In this document: positions 1 to 14,100 of the stretch, piece after piece
Layout of the letters: every line of letters begins with the position of its first letter
Numbering within the stretch: the first letter of the stretch is position 1
Origin: Cafeteria roenbergensis
Lineage: Eukaryota; Sar; Bigyra; Bicosoecida; Cafeteriaceae
Assembly: GCA_008330645.1 (NCBI GenBank)
Contig: VLTN01000025.1
Coordinates: forward strand, 372,001-436,000
DNA: 64,000 bases
Reading direction: 5' to 3'
Position numbers and translations under genes: made by a program
The notes under the pieces: model-generated
What the model was told of the DNA's origin: nothing
Databases searched by the model: none
The model's input: the letters and a program-made list of their open reading frames with translations, nothing else

Positions 1-3000
1 ACCGCGTCGGCCGCCAGGTACGGGTCCTTCCTCGTGACGGACCTGTCTGCCAGCGGCGCCCTCAGCTACCGCATCGAGGGCCTCGCCACCGGCATGCCCT
101 TTTACGTGTCCGTTGCGGCTCGCAATGCCATCTCGCTCGGGCCTCGCTCCATTTCGTCGCCCGAGGCGTCGGCTGCGTCCGCCGCTGCCCCGGCCCCCGT
201 GGCCGACCCCCCGCGTCTCGTGTCCTCGTCCCCCACGCACCTCACCGTGTCGTGGGAGCCGCCCCTGGACAACGGCGGGGCGCCCGTGACCGGCTACGAG
301 CTCGAGATGGACACCGGGGCCGGAGGCGCCTTCGCCGTCGTCCACGACGGCACGATGGCCCCGCACCAGCGCACGCACACGGTGACCGCCCCCGACGTGG
401 TGCCGGGTGCCGTCCACCGCTTCCGCGTGGTGGCGCGAAACCTGGCCGGCGTGTCGGCCCCGTCGCCCGTCGGAGCGTTCGCTGCCGCCGCGCCCTCGGC
501 CCCCATCGCGCCGCCGTCGCCCTGGCGCGACCCGGAGACGTCTGCGGGAACCTCTGCGGCCGGCGACTCTGTTGCGGCCGTGGCCTTTGCGCCCCCCCGC
601 GCCAACGGGGGCAGCCCCCTCACGGACTTTGACGTGGTGCGCGACGACGGGGCGGCCGGCGAGCTCGGCCCCACCGTGCCCCGCCCTCGCTTCGGAGCGC
701 TCGAGGTGCAGCGGATCGTGACGTCGCGCACGGCCGGCTCTGGCATCCTCCGCTTCGGCATGCTCTGGGCGGCGCCCATGGCCACGTCGGCCGACTCGCT
801 CGCTGACCTGGTCACGGCTCGCCCCGAGGCGTCGGCCTACCCGTCGCTGCTGTCGGCCAGCGCCGACGCGTCGTCCTCCCTGTTCATGCGCGACGGCGGC
901 CTGCTCACCTCCAACGTCAGCTTCGCTTCCAGCGTGCCCACGGCCGAGGAGGTCCGCACCGCGGTCGAGGCCGTTCTGGTCGGCGAGGACGGCGTGCGCG
1001 GCAGCGGCCGCGTGGCGGTGGCGAGCGCCACGCTGGCGGGCGGCGAGACAGAGTACACCGTCACCTTCCTCCACCCCACCGGCGATCTGCCCGAGCTTGA
1101 CGTGCAGGAGGCTGGCTTCGCCACCGGGGCGCCCGACGGCCAGGGCACCAACGTGTCCACGACGACCGACGGCGTCGGCCACCTTCACACCGTGTCCGTG
1201 GCCACCGCCTGCGGCGCCGCGGGCTGCTCCGTCACCGGCGGGACGGTCGCCCTCACGGTCCCCTTTGCCGCCCCCCAGCCGCTCGAGGCAGGCTCAGCGG
1301 CCCCCGCGTCCACCGGCTCTCACTCCGTGGCCACCCAGTCCTCCGTGCAGGTGGAGCTGGCGTTTGATGCCGACGGCCCCACGGCCGAGGCCGCGTTCCG
1401 TGCCGCGCTCCGTGTCCTTCCGACGCTGGCTCAGGCTGACGTGGCCGTTCGCTCCGTTGACATGGGCTCGGGCGTCCGCGAGTGGACGGTGGTCCTCACC
1501 ACCGGCTGGGCCCACGCCGGGCCCGCGCTGGGCGGCCCCGTGCTCGTTGGCGCGTCCTCGCTGACGGTGGCAGGCGCTGGCGCTGCCGCGTCCGGCTCCG
1601 CCATCACTGTGCAGCGGGGCAGCTGGCGGCACGTGTCCCGCGGGCTGGTGGAGGGCCGCCCGTACCGCTTCGCTGTCTCGGCCTCCTCTATCGTGGACGG
1701 CGCGACTGCCGTCGGGCCCCGCTCCCCCATGGTCAGCGTGCTGGCCGCGTCCCTCCCCCTGCCGTCCTCCCGCGCTCCAGAGTTCACTGACATCAAGCCC
1801 GCCGCCATCGGCGTGTCGTGGACCCGCGCCGACGGAGAGGACCCCGACGGCCGCGTCGCGCTTGCCTCCGGGAGCCCCATCACCGGCTACCGGCTCTACG
1901 CCTTCCCGGGCGTCGGGCCCAACTCCCCCCTCGCCGTGAGCCCCGTCAGGCCAGAGGTCCAGACCGTGTCCGTCACGGCGGCCAACTCCACCGACGAGGT
2001 GCAGACCGTCGCCCTGTCGCTGAGCGACGGCTCCGCCACCGCCATCACCGGCACGTTCCGCCTCGGCCTGGACGGGGCGGTCACCGACCCCATCGGCGCT
2101 GCGGACTCCGCCACTCAGGTGCAGGCCGCCATCGATGCTGGCCTCCCGGCTGCCGGCCGCGTGCAGGTGCAGAGCGCTGGAGCGCACTCCTGGACCGTCA
2201 CCTTCCTGGAGCGCCCCGGCGACGTGCCGGCACTCGTCGTTGATGCCGCGTTTGCGGCCCCGGCCAGCGGCTCGGCAACCGTCATGGGCTCCTCCCAGGA
2301 GACGGTGGCGGGGTCGCTGGACCTCAGCGGCGACTTCACGCTGCTCTTCGAGGCGCCCGCCTCGGACTACGCCAACAGCGCGGGCAGCAGCGACGACCGC
2401 GCCGGCCTTGAGCTCACTCCCGCCGCCCGCCCCCGCCTGCTTGCCGGGCTCGACGCCAGCCCCGCCGGCGGCGCCTTGGCTCGCACCGACCCCATCCCGG
2501 CCGACGCGTCGGCCACAGACGTGCGCCGCGCGGTGGAGCAGCTTCCCGGCGCGGGCATCGTCCGCGTGACCCGCCGGGGCCTCTCGTCGTCCGGCCGCGG
2601 CGGCTTTGCGTGGGACGTGACGTTCCTCTCCCGCGTCGGCAACGTGCCCTCCCTGCGCGCCACCCGCGGCCGCCTCAACGGCACGAGCGCGGACGCCGTG
2701 GTCACGGAGACTGTGCAAGGCACCGCCGCCGAGCTCGTGTACGACGGGTCTGGACAGGACAGCACCGTGTCGGCCACGGCCTCTGGCCTCCTCACCGGCG
2801 CGGGCTACGCTTTCCGCGTGGCGGCGCTGAGCGCGGTGGGCCAGGGCGCCCCCGGCCCCGTGACGCTGACCGTGACGGCCCGCGCCGGGTCGTCGGCGTC
2901 CATGTCCCAGGTCGTTGGCTCCGGCGCCTCGCGCGGCTTCACCGGCTCGGTGTCCGAGGTGCAGGCGGTGGAGGTCAGCGGCGCGTCCGCCCTCCCGACC

Positions 3001-5150
3001 GGCTCCTTCACGCTCACCGCGCAGCGCCCGGGCGTGGCGTCGCAGTCCGCCACAACGCCGCCCTTGCAGGCCAACGCCAGCGCGTCGGCCGTGCAGTCTG
3101 CTCTGGCCGCCCTCGTGTTCGCCGCCGGCTCCGGCTCGCCGGGCTCCCTGGGCGCCGTCCGCGTCTCCGCCGCCAGCGTCGTCGCCGACCCGACGCGCAC
3201 GGGCCAGACCTTCTCCGTGACCTTTGTCGGCGTGGTCGGCGACGTGGCGCTCATGGTGGCCAACGCCTCTGGCCTGGCCGGCGCAGGCGCCGCGGCCACT
3301 GTGCGCGAGGCTGTGCGCGGCCGCGCCAACCAGGTGACCATCCTCCCCCGCCGCGCCAACGGCGACGCAGTGCGCGACGTCATGGCGGCCGAGGGCTTTG
3401 AGGGCAGCGACATCTTCTTCTCGGAGCTCTGGCAGGCGGACAACGCCTTTGCGGCAGCGGTGGCCGGCGGCGCGGCGACGTCGGCCGGCGAGGGCGGGCC
3501 CGTGTCGGACTCGGCCGCGCTTGCGGGCTCGGCCGGCGGCGGCAACGGCCGCCCCATGGTGTGGGTGTCTGATGGCGGCCAGGCGGCGTACGATGGCGCT
3601 GCGCACGAGACCCAGACCGTGCGCTCCGGCCTGGTGGCGGCCCCGGCGTCGTCTGCGGACGGCGTGACGGGGGGAGCCTTCAGCCTCTCCCTGGACCTGT
3701 CCGCGCACATGACGCTCGTGCAGACGCTTGTGCGGCAGTCGGCGGCCGTGCCAGCGGCGCTGGCCGCGCTGGCCCGCAGCGCCGGCCCCGCCGTGTTCAA
3801 CACCACGTCGATCGGCTTCGACGCCTCAGCAGCTCAGGTCAAGGCCGCGGTTGAGTCGCTCGGCGTGCAGGGCTTCCCGGCGCCGGGCGCCACGCCGCTC
3901 TGGGGGGCGGGCAGCCCTGTGGTGGGCGAGGTGTCGGTAGTGCGCCGCGCCCTGCCCGCCTCGACTGACGGCGCAAGCGCCTTCGCCTGGGACATTACGT
4001 TCGACAGCCTCCTCGGTGACCTGCCCGAGCTGACCGTTGCCGCGTCCACGCTCACCGGCACGGCTGCCGCGGCCGTGGGCGTGCAGGAGCTGACCAAGGG
4101 GTCAACCGCTGTCCAGTCCGTCATCACCGACTCGCTGAGCGCCTCCGTGCCCGAGCTCCAGCGCATCGCTGTCGGCTTCGCCGCGAGCGCTGCGGGCGGT
4201 GCTGGCGCCGTCACGGGTGGCACGTTTGACGTGACCTGGGCGGACGCGCCGTGGGCCAGCGTGACTGTGGCCGCTGACGCGACCGCCGCGGCAGTCGAGA
4301 GCGCCCTCGAGGCTGCCTTTGGCAACGGCACCGACCTCTCGGTCACCCGCTCGGCGCTCAGCGGCTTCCCCACCGGGGCGTTTGCCTGGAACGTCGAGTT
4401 CCTCAACCCGGCCGGCGACGTCGGCGCCCTCCGCGTGTCCGCCTCGGCGGTGACCACGTCCGCTGGCGGCACTGCCGAGGCCGCGGCGTCCACCATTCGC
4501 CAGGGCTCCGCTGCCGTCAACGGAACCTTCATGCTCTCCTTCGGGGGAGCCTTCTCCGCTGACCTCCCCGCCGACGCGACAGCGTCGGAGGTTGCCGTGG
4601 CGCTTTCGGACCTCCCCGCGCTTGGGCCCGTCGAGGTGAGCCGCTTCTCGCGCTGGAACGGCTTCGAGTGGCGTGTGACCTTCCGCGCCAACGCCGGAGC
4701 CATCCCCCGGCTCGGTGTGCACCCGACGGTGAATGAGATCCAGCGCGTGCTCGTGTCTGGCGGCGTCCCCACCCCGGTCGGCGGCACCTTCACGCTCGGG
4801 TTTGCGGGCCAGACGTCGGCCCCGATCGGGCACGACGCGTCCGCCGCGCAGGTCAAGGCGGCCCTCGAGGCCCTGCCAACCGCAGGCTCGGTGGACGTCG
4901 CTAGGGAGGGGCCCCTCGGCCCGGGCGTGTACTCGTGGCTCGTGACGTTCCGAACGCTCCTCGGCGACCAGCCCAACCTGGCCGCAAGCGGCGCCGGCCT
5001 CACCGGCTCAAACGCAGCCGTGGACGTCACGGAGGTCAGGCAGGGCCGAGCCGCCGGCCTCATGGGGTCGTCGGTGTCCGTTCGCAGCGAGCACGTGGTC
5101 CTCGGCTCGCCCACCTACACCGCCCAGTACGTGCCGCCGCGCACCGGCGA
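1..5150 (+). other. N-terminal part of giant protein: FN3 domains with nested EVQ modules
   Basis: Residues 1-1717 of the visible protein. Bases 1-165 hold the C-terminal half of an FN3 domain cut by the window edge. Complete or split FN3 cores start near 190, 487 and 1755. In the last two, the strand ending in Y-x-L or D-V-V-R is followed by EVQ modules before the closing FN3 half appears (about 1620-1735 and 2766-2870). From about 2940 to 5090 EVQ modules run without FN3, except for an atypical charged spacer at about 3330-3620. Confidence 0.75.
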
Positions 5151-8100
5151 CTTTGCGCTCGCGGTGCGCAAGCTCTCTGCCGGTGGCCTTCGCGCCGAGT
5201 ACTTTGACAACCAGTGGTTGCAGGGCAGCCCCGTGGTGACCCGCGTCGACCCCGCGATCGACTTCGACTGGGGGGAGGGCCTCGTGACGCCCTTCGCGCG
5301 CGACTACGTGTCCGCTCGCTGGACCGGCAAGGTGCGCGCCCCTGTGACGGAGCGCGTCACGTTCCACCTGTCCGCCGACGACGGGGCCCGCCTCTGGGTC
5401 GGCCACCAGCTCGTCATCGACTTCTTCGACGACGCGGCGCAGGGCGCCTCGCCCTCGTCCGCAACCGTGGACTTGGCCGCCGGCCGGCTGACCGACGTGG
5501 TGGTCGAGTGGCGTGACGCGTCCGGCGCCGCGGCCGCGAAGCTCGAGTGGAGCAGCGCGTCGATGGACCGGCAGGTCGTTCCGGCCGACGCGCTCTTCGC
5601 CGCCGACCACGTGGCAGGCAGCCCCTTCTCGGTGGCGGTGCGCCCCGGCGCGGCGGACTTCCCCTTCTCCAGCGCGTGGGGCCCCGGCCTCGGCCGCGGG
5701 GTTGTCGCGGGCGTGCTCACGTACGTCGATATCCAGGCGCGCGACGCCACCGGCAGCAACAAGACCGCGGGCGGAGACGACTTTTGCGTGTCCCTCGTTG
5801 GCCCGGCCGGGCAGTCCCTCTCGCCGCTGGTGGAGTACTTGGGCGGCGAGTCCGGCCGCTACCGCGCGTACTACACCGCCACCGTGGCCGGCGAGTACCA
5901 GGCGCGCGTGACCATCGGCGGGAGTGACGTTGGCTGCGGGGCCGCGGTGGCGTGCTCGCCCTTCCGCGTCCTCGTGTCGCACGGCAAGGCCTCTTACATC
6001 ACCAGCTCCGTGAGCGGCAGCGGCCTGTACGGCGGCACCGCGGGCGACGCCTCCGTGGTGACCATCACGGCCCGCGACCCGTACGGCAACGTTGTCACGC
6101 CCGGAGGCGACGCGGCCAGGTTCTCGATGGACGCCGTGCTCGTGACGCCGGCCTTCGTCGGCGCAGACGCCATCCCGGCAGGCACGGCGCTGGCCGCTGC
6201 CGAGGTGGGCGGGGCTGCGGCGGCCGGCAACGCCTCATCGCTGTCGTCCCTCGACGGCGACGTCACTCGCGTCCGCGGCGAGGTCCGCGACAACGGCGAC
6301 GGCACCTACACCGCGCGCTACACGCCCCTCGTGGCCGGCTCCTACATCGTCTCCGTTCGCATGTCGGGCGGCGCCGGCACCGCAGGTGCGGCTGCCTCCA
6401 GCCTCATCCTGCACGACGGCGCCCGCCGCTCCACGTCGGCAGTCGTCCGGCACACCGTGCTCAGCGGCGCCACGTCCACGGCTGTGGGTGCGGGCCTGGC
6501 CAACGCCACCACGCAGACGGAGGCCGGCTTCACCGTGCACGGCCGCGACGTGTGGGGCAACGTCCGCACCGGGGCCGAGCAGACTGCCCCTCGCGACGAC
6601 GGGCGCAGCGACGCCTTTGCCGTGACCCTCACTGGCCCGTCGGGACAGGTGCACCGCACGTCTAGCGCCGTTGTGGACGTGTCGCTGACCGCGGTTAACG
6701 GCACGTGGCGCCTGAACGTGACCCTTGCCGCCGCTCCCCAGCGCGCCTCCGGCGTCTTCGAGGGCCTTCCTTGCGGCGAGACTCGCTTCACCCCGGCCCT
6801 TCCCGCGGACGCCTCGCCCGAGGCCGTTGCGCTCGCGCTGGCTCGCACCGTGTATGACCCGTACCTGGCCGCCCGGCGCACCGGCGAGGCCACCGATGCC
6901 TCCTCCGCCGCCTCCGGCACGTCGCTCGAGGGCCTCGCGGCCCCGACGGCCTCTGTGGTGCGTGCGGAGCTCGTCTCGGCCGGCCTCGCGGGCGGCGCTT
7001 CCGGGCCCCGTGTCTACCGCCTGACCTTCCTCCACCCCGGCGTGCTGGCCCTCTGGAGGCCCGAGTCCGTCGTCAGCGTCGATGGCTCCGCGCTCGTGGG
7101 CGCCGGTGCCATGGCCACTGTGGCCCCCGCAGCTGCGGCGGGGCTCTATCCCGTGCGCTACACTGTCCACGAGGCCGGCTCCTGGTCTGTGGACGTCCGC
7201 TCCGCGACGCTCGACGGCGTGGCCGCGGGCCTTGACCTCTACGCCCCCGCAGGCGCCTCTGGCGCCGAGGACTTTGCCGCGGCCTTTGGCTCCGGCCCCG
7301 CCGTCCGCGGCTCCCCCTTCGCCCTCCACGTGGCCCGCGGCGCCCCCCACGCTGCCTCGTCCGAGGCTTCCGGCGAGGGCCTCTCGGGCGGCGTGGTGGG
7401 GCAGCGCCGCAGCGTGGCCGTGCTGGTTCGCGACCGGCGCTTGCCCGAGGTCCAGGCGGTGTCCACGCGGTCCTTGGTCGCGGGGTCCTCGGCCGACGAC
7501 GTCCAGGCCGTGCAGGAGCTCGTGTGCGACGCCACCGGCGGCAGCGTGGTCGTGTCGTTCCGGGCCGGGCTCACCTCCCCTGCGTCGGGCACGCGGACGG
7601 CGTCCCTGCCGGCGTCGAGCACCACCGCTCAGGTGGCGGCCGCCCTCCAGGCCATGGACACCATCGACGGCGTGGCCGTGAGCGCCTCCGGGCCGCAGAC
7701 CACGCTCTGCGCGGCTGGCGCAGCCGGCTCCTTCCTGGTCACCTTCACTGGCCCGGCCGTTTCCGGCGACGTCCCGCTCCTCGCTGTGGAGGACGCTTCG
7801 GGCCTCACCGGCGGCGCGGCGTCGTTTGCGGTGTCCTCTGCCCGCTCGGGCGCCAGCGCAGGCCGCTCCGAGACCCAGGTGCTCACCTGCACGCAGGCGC
7901 CGACTCCCACCGCCGGCTTTGACCTCACCGTGTCGGCCCCGTCTGTGATGGTTTCCGTGCCCGGCGCGGCCGCCGGCGCGCCTCTGTCGCAGCGCTTTGC
8001 GCCCCTGCTGGCGACTGTGCGCGTCCCCGCGGACGCCACCCTCGCGTCGCTCAAGGGCTTGCTCCAGGGCATCGAGGGAGGCGCTCTTGGGTCCCTGCGC

Positions 8101-11100
8101 GTTGAGCACGCCGCCAACACGGCCGCGGCCGGCGACGCGGTCTGCCACGCCCCCGCGAGCGCCGGGCAGGAGGAGCCCGTGCTGGTGACGTTCGAGTCGC
8201 TCAGTGGCGACGTCCCGACCATGGTCGCTGCGCCGGTCAACATGTCCGGCGCTGCAACGGCCTCTGCTGCCTCTGGCATCGAGGGCCGGGCCGCCGTCGG
8301 GGGCGCCTTCACCCTCTCGTTCCGCGGAGAGCGCACGGCGCCAATCCCGGCAGACGCAAGCGCCCAGTTCGTGGAGGCCGCTTTGGAGGACTTGGCGTCG
8401 GTCGATGACGTGGCCGTGTCCCGGACCCTGCTGGGCACGTCGTCGACCAGCGGTGGCGCCACGGGCGTGGCCACGTGGCTCGTCACCTTTGCCCCAGTGA
8501 GCGGCCCGTCGGCCGGCTACGTCCGCTCGCTTCGGACCACTGGCAACGTCCCGATGCTCGAGGCTGACTGGGCAGCGGGCACGGGCGGCTCGGCCGGCCT
8601 GGTCTCCTCTGCCGGAGTGGCGGCCGACGTTGCAGTGGAAGTCGCAGAGGTGCAGCGCGGCGAGGCCGGCAACGAGGCCGCTCCTTCCACCGCCACCACC
8701 GCCACGCTTCCTTCGGACGCCGTGCCCGAGGCCTTTGCCCTTGCAGGGACGCTTCGCGTCGACGGCGGCAGCCCGTCCTCTCTGGCCATGGCGTCGGTCT
8801 TTGAGCTTCGGTGCGTCGCCACCGCCGGCACCGTGCTGCTCGGCATGTCCAGCACCCCGGCCCTGCGCAGCAGCCCGGCCCTGGTGACCGTGGGAGCCAA
8901 CGCGTCGCTGGTGGAGCTGCAGCAGGCGGTCGCGTCCGCTTACGCAGCAGCAGGCCGCGCGGCGGGCTTTTCTGCCACGGCGGCAGCGTCGCTCAGCGCG
9001 TCAGTCACCAGCTCCGACCCGGTTTCGGGCGCGGCGCCGGCCTTCCCCGCCTCGACGGCGTGCTCCTCGTCGGCGTCCACCGGGCCCGTGTTTGTGACCC
9101 TCGGCGGCTGGCCGTCCACGGCCGCCCAGGCGCTGGCTCTGGCCGCGGCCAAGGACGCCGACGCCGCGGGCGCCGCCGAGCTGGGCGTGCCTCCCGCTCC
9201 TGCCACACTCGTGGTCGTGGACGACCGGGCCCTCCGCCACTCCGCAACGACCGACGCCGCGTCCCTGGTGTCCTTCGCTGAGGTCCGCGAGCGCGCCCGC
9301 TCCGGCGTCACGGTGGCCGCCGACGCGGCCGCCCCCGGCGCGCGGGACTCCCGGTTTGTCGTGTCCTTTGACGCTGCTCGGGCGGGCTCGTACGACCTCG
9401 TCGTGTCCCTCGCAGGCAGCCCCGTGAGCGGTGACTACGCTCCGGCAAGCGCCGGGGCCTCCTTCGCCGTCCAGGCCGCCGACGCCTCGGCTTCGTCGCA
9501 CCTGTCCGACGGCATGGCCGTGTCCGGCGTGCTCGAGTCCTTTGAGCTGCAGGCCACGGACGCCTTTGGCAACGACCTGGCCGGCGAGCTCGCCGACGCG
9601 GCCGTCGTGGTGCCCGGCGAGTCGGACGGCGGCGAGGCCGACGATGCGCGGTCCGGCGCAGTGATGGCGGCGCCCCCCGCCGGCTGGCCTCGGCGCGACT
9701 CCTTCTCTGTGGTGCTCGTGGGCTCTCCCGACGTGCGCGCAAAGCTCGCCGAGCACGGCGCCTCCGCCCCCGACTCGGTCGTCGTCCCTGCCACGGTGGT
9801 GCCTGCCGCGGCGCAGTCGACGCGCGGGCTCTACCGCGCAAGCTGGATGCCCAGGGTTGCCGGCAACTACTCGCTCGAGGCGCGCCTCATGCGCCCCGGC
9901 GGCCTGGTCGCCACGTACTGGACGGTGGACAGCTTCCAGGACCCGATGTCCGGCCTCTTCGGCTTTTGCCCCGTGCCCCTGGGCCGCTTCCCTGCCGAGT
10001 GCGAGGGCACCCGCGTGGAGTCTTCTCTCGCCCGGACCTGGGGCCCCGAGCCCCCGCTGCCCATCGCGCACGTGGACAAGTACGGCGCGCCGATGCCGTC
10101 GGAGTCCTGGTCCGTGTCCTGGGAGGGCGCCCTTGCCGCGCCGTCCGTGGAGGGCACGCTGCTCCTCGAGACCGCGACCACCGGCAGCGTGCGCGTGTGG
10201 CTGAACAACTCTCTGGTGATTGACGACTGGGAGCCGGTGCGCAACACCAAGCGTTCGGCCCCCGTCTTCCTGGGCGGCGAGGGCTCCCTGCCCCTCCTTC
10301 CGCTGCGCGTGGAGTTCCGCTACCCGTCCTACCAGGTGGACCTGGATTTCCGCTGGTCCTTCTCGCCTGCCCCCGGCTCCTCTGGCGCCATCGCAATGTC
10401 GTCCGTGCCGTCGTGGGCCCTGTACAGCGGCCGCCACGTCAGCGGCAGCCCCCGGCCCGTCACCGTGCTGCCCGGGGCGGCCGACCCGGCGTCGTCCGCT
10501 GTGCAGCAGGCCCCCGCCCGCGTGGAGGCGGGCTCCCAGGCGTGCTTCCGCGTTGCCATCGCCGACGAAGTCGGCAACCGCCGGTTCCAGTCCGGCGCCG
10601 ACTCCCTCACCGTGGCTGTCACGGGCTCGGACGGCTGGGCCGCTGCGGGCCGCATCGGGGACGTTTGGACTGGCGAGCCGCACAGGTTCGCCTCTCCCGG
10701 CGCGCTCTCCCCCGACCTGGACGCCAAGGCCGCTCCGGCCGAGGTGACGGCCCTCGACTTTGAAACTCTCTGCCCCGCGTGCGGCTCCATCGTCACCGGC
10801 AGCCGCGTGCTCCGAACCTCGCACGCCGTGGCCGCGTCGCTGATGGCCCCCGGCCGCGGCCGCGCCATCGTCGTCAACGGCGAGACCCTCCTCGTGGCCC
10901 CGGCAACGCAGCGAGACCTCGAGGCGGTGGCCTCTTCCGCCGCTGCCGCCGCGGACGACTCCGAGCAGGCGTACCTCGACCGGCTCTACCCGTCCCTGAC
11001 CAACGCCACGGTGCCTCTTGCGTACGCCTACAGCGGGCCCACCGTCACCGGAGCGGCTGTCATGTCTGCGGGAGCCTCGACCGGCGTGCACCGCGTTTGC

Positions 11101-14100
11101 TTCCTCCCGACGATCCGCGGCAAGTACTCGGTCGACGTCCGCTTCCCGCGCACCGCCGAGGTGCAGCGCGTCGTCCTGGCCGCCCAGTCGGCGCTCGGCG
11201 GCACGTTCCGCCTCGCGTACCGCGGCCTGGCCACGACCGCTCTGCCGTTCGACGCGACCCCAGCCACGGTGCAGGCGGCGCTCGTGGCCGCCGTCCCGCT
11301 GTTCGCGTCGGCCTCGGTGAACATCACGGTGGAGGCAGCCAACGCCTCCGCAGCCGACCTCGAGGGCGCTCAGGCGGGCGCGGACATTGAGGCGCTGGTC
11401 GCCGCCGGAGCGTCCCGCTCCCGCGCCTTTGACGTGTCCTTCCTCGCTGCCTCCGACGAGGAGGCCGCCGCCCTGGAGTCCCTCCTCGTCGACGTGTCCA
11501 GCCTCACCGGCGATGCCCCTGCCGCGTCCGTGCGCGTGCTCGCCAACGCCCGGCCCAGCCGCCCTGTCGGCGGCAGCCCCTTCGTGGTGGCCGTGGACCC
11601 GGCCGCGCCCGCCGCCGCAGTGTCCCGTGCCCGCGGCCAGGGCCTCGTCTCCGCGCTTTCTGGAGGGGGAGCCAACTTCACCATCGTGCCCAAGGACCGC
11701 TTCGGCAACGACCTGCGGTGCGCGTCCAGCGGCGCCGACGCGGCCTGGCCTCGCTACCGCGTGGCGCTCCGGCCCGCCTCGTTCGCCGCGCTCGAGGCCG
11801 CCAGCATGCTCCCGCTGCAGAACGGAACCCTTCGCCGCGCGTGCGTCCCGGCGGCGGCCCTCGCGGGCAGCGCGGCCTCTTCCGGCTCCGCGTCTGGCTC
11901 CGCCGAGGACGACAGCGTCGTCGTGTTCGTGGACTACAACGCAACGGTTGCCGGACCCTCGACCCTGGTCGTGACCCAGGCCATCGCGGACGAGACGCAG
12001 AACATCACCATCCGCAACGCTGCTGGCGGCTCCTTCCGCCTCAGCCTCGGCCGCGCCTCCACCGGGCCGCTCGCCTTCGACGCATCTGCCGCGGACGTGG
12101 CGGCAGCCCTGTCCGCGCTTCCGCTCGCTGCCGGTGGCGGCCGCGGCGCCGTGGGGCTTGCGGGGGCAACGCTGCCCGCATCGGACGTCGTTGTGACGCG
12201 CGCCGGCTCCTTCGGCCAGGGCGACTCGGCGGTGACCTACACCGCTCGCTTTGCCGTGGCCGTGGGCGCGCTGCCCACGCTGGTGATCGACACCGACCGG
12301 CTCTCCGGTGGCGCCTCGGCGGCCACCGGCGCCGTCGTGCGCGTGACTGCAGGTGCCGAGGAGCACATCGGAACGGCCCTCCGCCCCCTGGTGGCCGAGC
12401 AGCAGCTCGTCTCCGTGCGCTTCGCCGGTGCCGCCAACCGGACCGGCTCCTTCCGCCTCTCCCTCTTCGGCGAGGAGTCGGCCGCGCTGCAGTGGAACGC
12501 CTCCGCTGCCCAGGTGCAGGCGGCCCTGTCTGCCCTGCGCGGCGCCGGCCGCGTTGCCGTCGCTTCGTCCTCCAACGCCTACTTCGGCACCGACTTCGCC
12601 GTGACCTTTGAGCCGCAGGCCGCTGGCGCAAACGCGTCGGTGGCAGCACTCGAGGCAACGCTTCGTGCCGGTGCTCCCCCCGCGCACGACGCCCTCGTCC
12701 GCGCGCGCGCCGAGGGCTCCGCGCTCACAGTGGATGCCGGCGCCGCTCTCCTGGCTGCCGGTGCGCCCGCTGCCCGTGCGCTGCAGTCTGTCGGCGCCGT
12801 CGGCGACATGCCGGCTCTGGCCGCGGCCGACAAGGCGAGCCTTGGGCCGGCGGGCGCCGACGTGGTGTTCTTCGACGACGGCGCGGCTTCCACCCGCCGC
12901 GGAGTCAGTCCTTACTCGCCCACCATCGTGGCCAGGGTGCCGCCAGCAATGTGCACGGCCTCGGACGACATCGATGGCGGCCTCACTTCGGGCGTCTTCC
13001 GCCGCGAGGCCTCCTTCTCCATGGCCTGCCGCGACGCCTTTGGAAACGCGCACCTGCTCGGCCCCCGCAAGGAGGTGCAGGTCATCAGCGTGGTCGACGA
13101 GGCCCCCGTCGGAGCGGGAGCCGACGCCTGGTTCCGCCTCGCCTTCCGCGGCGCCGCCACCCCGCGCCTCGCGCTCGGCGAGCTGTCCGCCGCTGCCGTG
13201 GAGGACGCCCTCGAGGCTCTCCCAACGGTGGGCGCCGTGACCGTCGCCGAGACCAACGTGTCCGCCATCCCCGACGCGGGCGCTGGCGGCGCCTTCGTGC
13301 GCCAGTTCGAGGTGACGTTTGACAGCGACTCGGGAGACGTGTCCGCCATCGAGGTGCAGGAAACCAGCGACGGCCTGCTGGGCCTCGCCGCTGCCTCCGC
13401 CGCCGGGGCGGCCAACGCCTCGGCGTTCTCCGACCGCGTGGTCGTGGCCGCCTGCGACGGCCAGCACGTGCAGGTGGTGCGCACCAGCGCTGCTGGCGCC
13501 GTGTCCGGCTACTTCTCGCTGTCCTTCGGCGGCGCCTCCACGCGCCTTCTTGCCTCCGACGTCGCGGCCGACTCCGAGGGCCCCGGCGGCCTTGGCTCCA
13601 TCGGGCCTGCTGGGCCTGCCGACTCGACCGCCTTTGAGCGCCCTGGCGTGGGCATGCGGCAAGCGCTGGAGGCCCTTCCGGGCGTCAACGGCGTGCTCGT
13701 GTCCCGCGCGGCCGCGCCGGGCGCGGGCGAAAACGCCTTCGAGTGGCACGTCACGTTCCTCTCGTGGGAGGGCATGCACGACGACGAGGTCATGGCTGGG
13801 CCGGGCCTGGCGACCCCGCCCAACCCGTCCTCTGCGAACAGGCCCGGTGGCCCGGACCTCGTCTTCGCCGAGGGCGCCTTGCTCAACGGCACGTCGGCCG
13901 CCGTCACCGTGGAGGCCTCTTGCGCCGCGGCCCCGCGCACCGGCACCCGTGCCGTCCCGGGCCGCCTCGGCGACACCTTCCTCGTCCAGGTCCTCGGCGG
14001 CGACGCCGCGGCCACTGGCCAGGGCGCCGACGGCGTGCAGGCGCTTGCTGCCAGCGCGACCGTTTCCTACAGCGGCCAGGCGGGCCGGTACGTCGCGACC

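Noticed and set aside
34-36. GTG as start of the giant gene
   Set aside because: The frame is open to base 1 and begins inside an FN3 domain, so the start is outside the window.
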